A stretch of DNA of 64,000 bases. It comes from Azolla caroliniana (taxonomy: Eukaryota; Polypodiophyta). Each line of letters starts with the position of its first letter. Position 1 is the stretch's first letter. The DNA is taken from contig JBHGNT010000103.1 of NCBI GenBank assembly GCA_043228905.1, positions 1 through 64,000 on the forward strand, written 5' to 3'. Below the pieces are notes generated by a model. It made no database searches, was not told where the DNA came from, and was given only the letters and a program-made list of their open reading frames with translations. The translations under genes and the position numbers were made by a program. Shown piece after piece: positions 9,600-19,024 of this stretch.

Positions 9600-12500
9600 A
9601 TGCGCGGGAAACGAAAAAAGGGCGGCTCGAGGCAAAAGCCACTATATAAGACACAGGCCTGCGAAGGGCTCACTTTTTACGAATTTTCCTACATACAGGC
9701 GCAGAAGCACAGAAGAGCGATCCGACGCACAGAGCACACACAACGCGATCCCGAACAACAGGCAGCAGAAGAAGAATTCGAAACAATGGTACTGTCGGAA
9801 GAGGCACGCCAATGGATGAGGGAGAACGGGTTAAAAGGATTGCTGCAGATCGCCGACGCTCCACCACACGCAGAACCAGAGCAGGCGGCAGCATTGATCG
9901 ATATATCAGAAGTCACGGAAGGAGCGGTGCAGGCGCTCACGGGGATAAAAGCAGGAGGACTTCAAACAATCGAAAACCCTTCAAGTGAAATCCTGTTCGA
10001 ATATTTCGGGGAGTACTCTATCAGCAGCAAGGCGTACCGAACGCAGGGCGGAGAGAACCTGTTGTTCGGAGAAGTGGCCCACGCCATGATGGAATACAGA
10101 TTCGTGAATCCCCGTCCCCCGGCCATAGCCAAGTACCGGGCAGCGTTCTTAATAGCAGCGTACGAAGGCTTACAAATAGACTGGCTCCATTTCATAACCG
10201 AAGGATTGAAGGAGGCCATCAAAAATCTTGTGGAAGGAAAAAAGCCATGGGCTGGGATAGCACAATGGCTAACGGTGTTAGTCCCACCGGTGCTCCCCAT
10301 CACACAAAAGAAAAGAGGTCGGCAGGAGACGACGCCGAAAAAGGTCACAAAGCGCCGACAGATCTTGGAGAAACACACCCCCGGATGGACCCAGCAAGAA
10401 GCAGAACAGCAGGGGGAAGGACCATCCCGACATCAACAGGAACTGGCAACAAAGGCAAAACCGGCAGGTAAAGGCAAAGGGAAATCGGCCGAGGAGGAAC
10501 CGGTAGCGCGCAAACCAATCCATATAACGCTACGACGGCCGGAACCGGAACCAGAGGTCTTTATACAAAAGGTCTGTCTGGTAACCGCACCGGAGGAGGA
10601 AGCTGAAACAGAAGACTCATCCGAACCACTGGAAAGACTCCCAGCAAGACAAGGTCGGGAGAAACGGGCGAAAGGACCGGCTCCACCAGTGGACAGAACT
10701 CAGCAGAGGGCGCAAGGACCATCTCCAGTAGGCGAGGCGGAAACAGCACCGGAACCCGTACCGAGGGAAGCAGCACCGACACTGGTTGTGCCGGACTTCA
10801 GAGAACCGGTCATCCCAGAGAAGAAGAAGGAACAAGCGCCGGAGCCAGAGAAAAGGCCGGAAAAACAGCCTGAGTTAAGTGAGCAAGGCCACCCCGACAC
10901 AGGAAGAACAAAGCCACAATGGCTGAGATGGCTTTCGGAGCAGTTATCGGGAGTAGCGGACCAGTTAGAAAAAGAAGAAACGTGTAGGCAATAGTTGACG
11001 CATACAACAACTCAGGAGTTGGTCGCGCTCCGAACACAGATCGAGGAAATGCAAGGGGCGTTGTTGCAGGCAAGGGAAGGAATTCAACAAGCACAAGTTG
11101 TCACCGAGCCAGTCGGGACAACAAGGAAGCAACCAGAACCGGAACCGAAACCGGTAGCCTTGCAAACCGGCCCTGAGACCGAAAAAATAATAGAAACCTT
11201 ACGAGAGGAGTTAAAAGCTCAGGAGGCATTAAGTGAAAGAGAAAGGGAGCAACGGAAAGCGGTGGAGGACGACAGACGAAAAATGGAAGAAGGCCTCCGG
11301 AAAGGTCGAGCTGCTAATGACGAACTGCAAGAAGAAAAAGAGAAGCTGCAAAAGGAGAAGGACCGACTACGTCGACATGCCGAGCAAGAGATAGAATGAC
11401 TGCAGGAAGAACTCCGACAACAGAAGGACCGGGACGATCGGTTAAGAGCTCAGGCCAACCGACGCCTGAAGTAGAAGACGGAGGACTTCGACCGTCTCTA
11501 CCGAGATCACAAGCAGGCCGAGTCGGACAACAAGAAACGGGCAGCAGACTACGATCGGCAAATAGAGAAGCTGAAAGAACAGCTCAAAGAGACCCGATTA
11601 GACCTGGCTAAGGCAATGGATGAGGTCAGTGCCAACAAGGAAGCATTGTCGGCGGAAATAGCCCAAGCGACGGAGAGAAGGAAGGAATTAGAGGCGCTAA
11701 GGCGGAAAAGCTGGACCTGACCAAGATCAGGAATGAAGAAAAGGAAAAATCGACCTTCACGATCAGCAAACTGCAAAGTACCTATGAAAGGCAGAAAGCG
11801 GATTACGAGGCCCAGGCTCAGATAATGGCCGACATTATAAAACGGGCAAGGAAGGAAAAGCAGGAAGCTTATGCGCATGCTAAGGCAGGGGTTGACCGGA
11901 TCAAGCTCATCATGTCAGGATGGAGTACCCGAGCTCAGGCAAGCATCAACGAAAGTACGGAAAAGCTATGGAAGGAGTGGTCACAATAGGCAGCCGAGCT
12001 GCAGACACTCCGAGCGGATGCCGAGAATCGGAGGAAGACCGGTGACAAGTTCTACAAGATGGATGAAGAAAGTATCGTCGCCATTCGGGAAGAATTGTCG
12101 GAGGATTTTCTACACTTTAGCAGAAGAACACCTCAAAGAAATCCGAGGGTTGGTAGAGAGGTTGGATGACGGGCAGCTCGCAACTCAGTTGGAGTTGGAG
12201 AGATACGAGCAGGACCGGTTACGACAGGAAGCTAAGGGAAGAACGACGCCAATCACGATAAGTGAGGGAGAGCGACCGGCTGAAGATGAACCAACCGACA
12301 CCGAACAACCCCGACGAGGAATACCCGACGACGAACTTGAAGAAGAGCAGGAGCAGACCGATGCCGGAGAAGAAGAAGAGCTGAGACCGGAAGACACCAG
12401 AGCAGAGGAAGGAGGCATATCGAGTCGACCAGTCGAGACCGGAGAAAGCGACACTGGTAACAGAACAGAGCCAGGAACGGAGGGAGAACAGGAAGAACCC

Positions 12501-12729
12501 GGACGAAGCGGTGAGGAAGCACCGGCACCACAGAATCAAGCAGAGCCGGAGCAGCAAATTTTTACGGAACAGCCCACCCAACCGGAGGTCGGAGACCAGG
12601 CAGGCAAGGAACAGGAACAGGAGGAAGAAGCACCACTTGACACCATCGAGCAGAGTGTGCTCGATATTTTGAAGACTGAGGCCGGGAGTGGATTTGAAGT
12701 GCAAGGCACTTTCCCACGCGCGTGCCATG
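9600..12729 (+). pseudogene. gypsy-1 extra frame downstream of integrase: helical domain plus long coiled coil
   Basis: After a 230-bp A-rich spacer a second long frame begins; the likely start is ATG 9600 or ATG 9786. The N-terminal part (to about residue 220) looks globular (SEEARQWMRENGLKGLLQIADAP, then EILFEYFGEYSISSKAYR). It is followed by a Pro/Glu/Lys-rich basic linker, a long heptad-rich segment (ELVALRTQIEEMQGALLQ, EKEKLQKEKDRLRRHAEQEI, KLKEQLKETRLDL) and a very acidic tail. The reading frame is broken by TAG 10992-10994, TGA 11397-11399, TAG 11472-11474, a frameshift near 11700 and a compensating one near 12105. I recognise no known enzyme domain. A structural or nucleic-acid-binding accessory protein is a guess. 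Its C-terminal end runs directly into the 3' LTR. Confidence 0.7.
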
Positions 12730-13119
12730 TGTTGGCCGGTCAGAAGAGCAAGGACAAGTGGGAAGGCGGAATCGGATCGGATAATAGGAAGTAAATAATA
12801 GTAGAATTATTATTCGGAGGGACGGATCCGGTACAGTTGTACCGATCCGGATCCGGACCGATTCGGATGTCGGTTGCCTAAGCGCACCGATTGTAACCTT
12901 GTCGGATGCCTATAAAAGGATCCGATGATTTGTAAAGGGTTTTGACGGAAGTAATACAATAGTAATTATTGTGTGTTTATCTGTATCTCGTATTATTTAC
13001 CGTCTGTGCTTAATTGTAATCATCTTACGCGTGTAACCTAGCATCCAATCCTTACCACCCCTTTGGAGAAGTGTCGGATAGACACCTGTGTTGAGGCTAG
13101 TCCGGCCAGACAGACAACA
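12730..13119 (+). repeat. gypsy-1 3' LTR (390 bp)
   Basis: Full-length copy of the LTR at 3216-3605 with the same ends (TGTTGGCCGG and CAGACAACA). It is followed by CT and then directly by another, truncated LTR. Confidence 0.92.
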
Positions 13120-13121
13120 CT

Positions 13122-13345
13122 ACCTTGCCGGATGCCTATAAAAGGATCCGATGATTTGTAAAGGGTTTTGACGGAAGTAATACAATAGTAATTATTGCGT
13201 GTTTATCTGTATCTCGTATTGTTTACCGTCTGTGCTTAATTGTAATCATCTTACGCGTGTAACCTAGCATCCAATCCTTACCACCCCTTTGGAGAAGTGT
13301 CGGATAGACACCTGTGTTGAGGCTAGTCCGTCCAGACAGACAACA
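13122..13345 (+). repeat. Truncated third LTR of gypsy-1
   Basis: Repeats the LTR from ACCTTGCCGG (equivalent to 3382) to its end, 224 bp, missing the first 166 bp (U3). It ends at the same ACA as a complete LTR and is followed by the target duplication AAATT, so this is the original outer end of the element. The full LTR at 12730 was therefore gained internally. Confidence 0.88.
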
Positions 13346-13350
13346 AAATT

Positions 13351-14220
13351 TAAGTCTCGCAACGCATGGAGGAGGAGCACGCAGAACAACAAATGATCGA
13401 GCATGCTTTGGTTGGAATAGTAGAAAGAGAGGAAGAATGCGCTCTAAGCAAGATCGGTCGAATGCAAAACGTAGATGAGGGTCGTATGGGAATCGAGCTG
13501 CCCGCATTAAACATCACCTTAGTCGGAGCTAGCCACAATGCGGAACGGAGCGAAGGATATGGTTCGTAAGAACAAGACGACGAAGAAGGCCGAAAAGTAC
13601 ACAAAGCAACAACTTGAGAAGGCCCAAAAGACAATCGCAGAATTGGAGCACTGCCTTACAAGAAGCCACAACCTCAACCACCACCGCAGCCTCCCCCACA
13701 CCCAAACTACGGAAACTCCATGAGAAGGTCAAAGCTCAGACAGCGATAGCGGCCAAGAAGAAAAAAGCTCCGGAAATCGCCAACATTGAGATCGAGAGAC
13801 TCCGCTCTGAACTCCGATAATTGTCGGATCGTGAGATGGATATCCGGGCCAAGGGATGTAAGTTCGTGAAGATGATCCAATAGAAATTAGACGCTGAAAT
13901 CACGACTCACACAAAGACAACCAAAGAGCTCAATAAGAAAAGGTAAGAAGTCAGTCGAGCTGAAGGGATCATTGCGGCACTATAGGAGGCTGCATAGAAA
14001 AAACGCCAATGGTACGACGAGAAAATCGAGATCAAGCAACAAATAACAAGAGAGGTCAAAGTACGATTAAACAATGAAATGGGTCGACTCGAAGCATTGC
14101 ACAATAAAGAATCAAAATTGTGGCAGGAGGTAAAGTCGCAATACGAAAAAAACACAGCCTCCAATGCAAGCAAAATTTCAAACCTCAAGACAGCTCTCAA
14201 GGAGATGCGAACGCACATAA
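13351..14220 (+). pseudogene. Remnant of a coiled-coil coding frame
   Basis: Decayed plus-strand coding sequence. Reading through stops gives heptad-rich Glu/Lys/Gln sequence (KYTKQQLEKAQKTIAELEHC, later EMGRLEALHNKESKLWQEVKSQYEK and ASKISNLKTALKEMRTHIK). Most in-frame stops are TAG or TAA where Gln would fit (for example at 13818, 13881, 13983 and 13995), as expected from C-to-T decay. It resembles in style the extra frame of gypsy-1, so it is probably the 3' part of an older related element into which gypsy-1 inserted. It is cut at about 14221 by a minus-strand copia element. Confidence 0.5.
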
Positions 14221-16948
14221 AGCTTCTTTTGCCGTGTCGAACGCAACTACATATTCCGCTTTGGTCGTTGAGGTGGTTGTGCACTCCTAAAGTTTTGACT
14301 TCCACGAGATTGCTCCATTGCCGAATTTGAAACAATATTCGGTTGTTGATTTCTGACTGTCCACACAACCAGCGAAGTCTGAGTCGGTGTAACCGACTAC
14401 GCCTGAGGTTGAGTTCGGGCCGAAAAGAATGTTCTGGTCTTTTCTGCCAGCTAGATATCTGAACACATGCTTGACTGCATTCTAGTGCGATCGTCCAGGG
14501 TTGTGCATGAATCTGCTGACGACTCCTACGGCGTGAGAAATATCAAGCCGTGTTGCGACCATCGCGTACATGAGGGAGCCGACTGCCAGTGCATATGGTA
14601 CCGACTTCATATCTTCCCCCTCCGGACCGGATGTCGGACAGTCTTGCTGAGACAGTCGAAGGTTAATGGGGAGCGGGGTCAAAGAAGACTTGGCCGATTG
14701 CATGTTAAAGCATTCTAAGACACGTCCGATGTAGTCGGTTTGAGACAAGAAAAGTTGTCGTGTATCGCGATACCGACTAATCTCCATACCAAGTATGTGT
14801 CTTGCCGGACCGAGGTCCTTCATGGAAAACTTCAACCGCAGTTGCCGAACGAGTTCGGTGAGCTCTCCGGCATGCCGACCGAAAAGTAGCATGTCATTCA
14901 CGTAGATGATGAGGAAGATGGGAGAGCTGTCTTGAGTTGTTTTGGTGAAGAGACAGTGGTCCTCATCGCTCTTTGAGAAGCCGACCGATTGGATGAAGTC
15001 GTCGAACTTCTTGTACCACTGTTGGGGTGCCTGTTTCAGGCCGTAGAGACTAGATGTTCTTGGCCGGATGTCACAAAGCCTTTCGGCTGCTCCATATAGA
15101 TTTCCTCCTGTAGGTCACCGTGGAGGAATGTCATTTTTACATCTAGCGAAATCAGCTCCAAGTTGTCGGCGGCCACGACGCCGAGCATGAAACGAAGGGT
15201 CGTCATTTTCACCACTGGTGAAAAGATTTCGTCGAAGTCGACGCCATATTCTTATCGAAATCCCTTCGCAACTAATCTGGCCTTGTACTTTGGGGTGGTC
15301 GATTCAGACGTCTCTTTTAGTCAATAGACCCACTTACACGGAAAGAGCACGTCGATTCTTTGGTAATTCGACCAAGTCCCAAGTCTTGTTTGCCCGAATG
15401 GAGTGCATTTCCGACTCCATCGCCAGATGCCATGTGGCTGAATCGGCAGATGCTGATGCTTCTTCGTAAGATGTCGGTTCGTTGACGTCGGTAAAGAAAA
15501 TTCTGGGAGAGTACCTCTCCAGAGGTTGCGATAGTCTCTCGGATCTGCGAGGTATGACTGGACCAATCGCATCGGGTGTCAATGTCAGATGGTCGGGAGC
15601 CGAGCCATTCGGCTGTGCCGAATTAGTGGATTCGGTGTGAGAGTTGTCGGTTACCCGTGAAACCGATCTCATGTCTTGGGTTGGGCCGTCATGAAGGGTT
15701 GGCACTTCAGAAAATATTACCCTTCGGACTTCAATAGGCCTTTCGGCCGTTTTATGCATAGCCGACTTGTTGAACACGACGTCCGAACTTCGGATGATTT
15801 GTCTGTGCTCGGGGTCCCAGAGTCGGTATCCGATCTCGTCGTCGGGTCCATATCCAAGAAAAACACATTTCCTTGACCTTGGTTCGAGTTTCCGGCGGTC
15901 GTCTTTCGGTATGAGAGCATACGCCCAACCGAAGATCCTCAGCTTGTCATAATTCGGCTTACTGCCAATCTATATTTCCTGAGGTATTTGAAGTCCTAGA
16001 GGTCTACTTGGCGACATATTTATTATGTGTACTGCCGTAAGTAGAGCCTCCACCCAGAAGCCATCTAACAGTCTGGAATGTTGGAGCATGGATACTACGC
16101 GTTCTTGAATCGTCTGATTCATGCGTTCAGCAATTCCGTTCTGCTCCAGACTATAGGGTGCCGTATATTCACGTCGAATGCCGTGTTCCCAGCTGAATTT
16201 GACGAATTGTTAAGACTTGAATTCTCCTCCATTGTCGGTTCAGAGACATTTGAGTTTTCGACCAGTCTGATTTTCGACCATTGCAAGCCATTTAGAGAAG
16301 ATCGAGAACACCCGATCTTTGGTTCTGATGGGGTAAGCCCACACCTTCCGAGTCGAGTCGTCAATAAAACTGACGAAGTACGAAGCACCGCCGAGAGATT
16401 GATGTGGCATCGGGCCACAAATGTCTTAGTGGACCAAATCGAGGGGACTCGATTCTCTTGGTGCTGATGTCGGGTGTGATGTGGCTACCTGTTTGCCTTA
16501 CTGGCAATGCTCGCAGAATTGGTGATCCGAGAAGGAGATTTTGGGGATGTAACTGGGTCTGGATAGGTGCGTTATGCCGGCCTTGCTGAGGTATCCAAGT
16601 CGTCTGTGCCATAATGATGACACGGGGATATCAACCAAAAATAAGTCACCCTCTTAAATTGAGTGTGACATATAAAGGATACAAGGAATGTACCTTTGGT
16701 CCTCGAGCAAGCAGGAGGTTCCCTTTGTGGAGTGTCCACCCTCCTGATGAGAATCCGTCACGGATGCCGGCTTCGTCAAGTTGTCCAACTGAGATCAAGG
16801 GTCTTGAAAGCTCAGGAATGTGTCGAACGTTGTGTAGTACGAGTGTAGAGCCTCTCGGAAGATTGAGCTCTATGGTGCCGATTCCGATTATAGCACAATG
16901 CTGCGAGTTTCCGACTCGAACTAAGTCGGAGTGCCGGTCTGAGTATTG
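14221..16948 (-). pseudogene. copia-1 pol: integrase, reverse transcriptase, RNase H
   Basis: Pieces in several frames. Integrase end: the NQTIQER-type block near 16100 and KLEPRSRKCVFLGYGPDDEIGYRLWDP around 15800-15900. Spacer: PRRSERLSQPLERYSPRIFF. Reverse transcriptase: WHLAMESEMHSIRANKTWDLVELP near 15400, FSMKDLGPARHILGMEISR near 14800, SVPYALAVGSLMYAMVATRLD near 14580. Integrase, then reverse transcriptase, then RNase H is the Ty1/copia order. Many stops and small indels; not functional. Confidence 0.8.
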
Positions 16949-17929
16949 TCAAAACTGAGATCGGTTAGGTGTCACATGATATGATGCGTCTGAGTCCAGG
17001 AGCCATGTGCTCGATTCCTCAGTTGTAAGAAGAACTTCTAATTCGACTGGGTTCTCTATGGACAATATGTTCGGGTCGGTCGTCAAAATTTCGGTTGAAG
17101 AGCCGATGTAGTTGACCTCCTCATGCTGGCTACTCTTCTGATCCGCTCTCTGAGCTTTGTTGGTTTTTGCTTTGAGTGCCCGGTAGTCGGCTTTGATGTG
17201 TCCCGGTTTCTTGCAGTAGTTGCAGATTCGGTTGTCCTGGGACTTGCTCTCGCTTCGCTGATTGTTCGGCAGTTGGGAAGAACTTCTTCCTCGGTTGTTC
17301 GATCGGTCGGTCGAACCTTGTACTACGTAAGCTTCATCTGCTGAGTCTTTCGCCAAAGACTTTCTTCGAGCTGCTTCCGTCAGGATTGCGCTCGTGACTT
17401 CGGAGTACTTAACGACAACTGTTGAAGCATTGCACACGGTTGTAACAAAAGTTTCCCATGAAGAGGGGAGACTACTCATGAGTATCATTGCTCTGAGTTC
17501 ATCCTCGATTGCCATCCCCTGAGATGAGATTTGGGAGCTTATGCTTTCATACTCGTTGAGGTGTACCTGAACCGAATCAGATTCTTTCATCCGCAAGTTG
17601 TTGAGGCGCCGGATTAGATACATCTTTGTTGCGGCAACCTTCTTTTCATAAGTTTCCGACAGTGTTTTCCAAAGTTCAAACGTTTTCGTGCATGATTGCA
17701 CTGTGAAGTATACTGACTCCGACAAGTGCATCCGAATCATGCCGCGGACGATTCTATCCAGCTTTAGCCACTTGTTTGCCTTGTATGCTTCTGGAGGATT
17801 TTCATTCTCAATCGGGTCTATTTGACCCTTGACTATGAGATAGTCCTGCATTTGTTCCTTCTAGAAGTTGAAGTTCGAACCGTCGAACCTCCTTAGACTC
17901 ATCTCCGATGAGCCGGATGGTTATGCCAT
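16949..17929 (-). pseudogene. copia-1 gag and start of protease
   Basis: The start is probably ATG 17929-17927 (then MA*PSGSSEMSLRRFDG), with two early stops: TAA as third codon and TAG where Trp is usual in FNFWKEQMQDYL. From 17851 it is open for 300 codons: MQDYLIVKGQIDPI, the copia gag core, a zinc knuckle CNYCKKPGHIKADY whose last Cys has become Tyr, and WLLDSDASYHVT where the protease normally has DSGAS. Substitutions in both the knuckle and the protease show relaxed constraint. Confidence 0.85.
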
Positions 17930-18591
17930 CTGCTTCGGTTTCAGTTGGTAAGGCTCGGTTCGGAGTTGACTACGAACCTTAGTGGGGTGCGGCCGGTCGG
18001 CTCACCCGATATCGTTCTAGTCGATTTTGAACCCGAGTCAGTTTGGTTTCGGATACTTGTTGCTGAACTTGCTCGGAGTGACTCCGGTAACTTGAGGGAC
18101 AGAACCGGTTGGTCTTCCCGAATGTTTTCGAGTCGGAGTGAGCCCGGTTAGCTTCCGATTGTATGCCGAATACCGATTACACGAAACCGATTGTTTGGGC
18201 CGATTCTGCTTCGGATGACTACAACGATGAGAGGGACGGATCCAACTGATCCACCCGAATGTCGATCAGCCGAGTGAACCACGAAGTGGTTGTTGCCAGG
18301 AGACCAATCTGCAGCGGGTGGTTACAACAAGCAGGTGAATAGCGTCTAGTGACCTATTCGGATGTTGTTTAACCGAATGAAGCACGATTGGCTCGGTTGT
18401 TGCTCAAGGAGCTCCCCTCAAGCGGTTACAATCACAGGAACAAAGTACAACCGACTGGCTTACTCCAATTTGTGATTTAACACAGTGAGATGCAAGCTTT
18501 TTGTTTTTCTTCTCCCTTCTCTGTTCTTCAAAGAAAACGAAAACAGAATGTTGTGTTGTGCAATGACGGCCGGCAGCGGGTTGAAGAACCT

Positions 18592-18608
18592 CCACCGCTC
18601 TGATACCA
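18592..18608 (-). promoter_or_regulatory. copia-1 primer binding site
   Basis: On the minus strand TGGTATCAGAGCGGTGG, complementary to the 3' end of plant initiator Met-tRNA, two bases from the LTR end at 18611. Confidence 0.9.
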
Positions 18609-18610
18609 AA

Positions 18611-18985
18611 TGTTGGGGACAAGGCCGTCAATGCGGAAGTGCAAGCACCATTCGTGATGAAGAAGAACCTGTGTATGCATGAGCAAGATAGACACAAAGG
18701 GAGAGAGAGAGAGAGAGAGAGGCACAAAGGAAACGTTATGTTCCAATAGCAACAGTTACAAATGACAAACAACCTTCACTAAAGGTTACAAAGTCACTTT
18801 ATTTGGTGACTATCCTAGGGCAACTGCCCTTTATGCTATTTACAGAAATAGCCCGAACTTGGGCTGTCCAAAGGGACAGTGTGAATACGGCCATTATACA
18901 CTCGTATTCGACAAGAAGGACCGCAAGAAGAACAAACGCAAGAGGCTAAACTGGAGCCGATAGAACCCACCAGCTCCCCCGCACC
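18611..18985 (-). repeat. copia-1 5' LTR (right edge uncertain)
   Basis: Begins (plus view) TGTTGGGGAC next to the primer site and holds an (AG)n microsatellite near 18701-18721. No second copy is in the window, so the outer edge cannot be fixed. Confidence 0.5.
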
Positions 18986-19005
18986 AATACTGATGGAATA
19001 AATTG

Positions 19006-19024
19006 CCCCCCCCCCCCCCCCCCC
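19006..19024. repeat. Homopolymer of 19 C
   Basis: Uninterrupted run at the junction between the copia-1 LTR region and the gypsy-F-type relic. Confidence 0.95.

Larger units (their letters stand above)
3216..13345 (+). mobile_element. Ty3/gypsy LTR retrotransposon 'gypsy-1' with extra 3' frame and partial third LTR
   Basis: The element is bounded by TG...CA LTRs and flanked by identical 5-bp repeats AAATT at 3211-3215 and 13346-13350, which proves one insertion event. Order inside is gag, protease, reverse transcriptase, RNase H, integrase (Ty3/gypsy order), then about 3.1 kb of extra coding sequence, then the 3' LTR followed by a truncated LTR copy. A primer-site-like TGGCGACCACGATTCC begins at 3612, seven bases after the LTR. 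No polypurine tract sits directly before the 3' LTR at 12730; coding sequence runs into it, so the last internal part has probably been lost. Coding regions carry stops and deletions, so this copy is not autonomous. Confidence 0.9.
14221..18985 (-). mobile_element. Decayed Ty1/copia element 'copia-1' (3' end missing)
   Basis: Minus-strand order from high to low coordinate: LTR-like sequence, primer site at 18592-18608, gag, protease, integrase, reverse transcriptase, RNase H. It ends inside RNase H (TKAEYVVAF) at about 14221, so the 3' LTR is missing. The right-hand limit is uncertain; a run of 19 C at 19006-19024 marks the passage into the next element. Confidence 0.85.

Noticed and set aside
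13351-13365. Short similarity between sequence after gypsy-1 (AAGTCTCGCAACGCATG) and sequence after hammerhead 2 (near 39640)
   Set aside because: About 16 of 20 bases match but nothing around them does; too short to claim a shared PLE flank.
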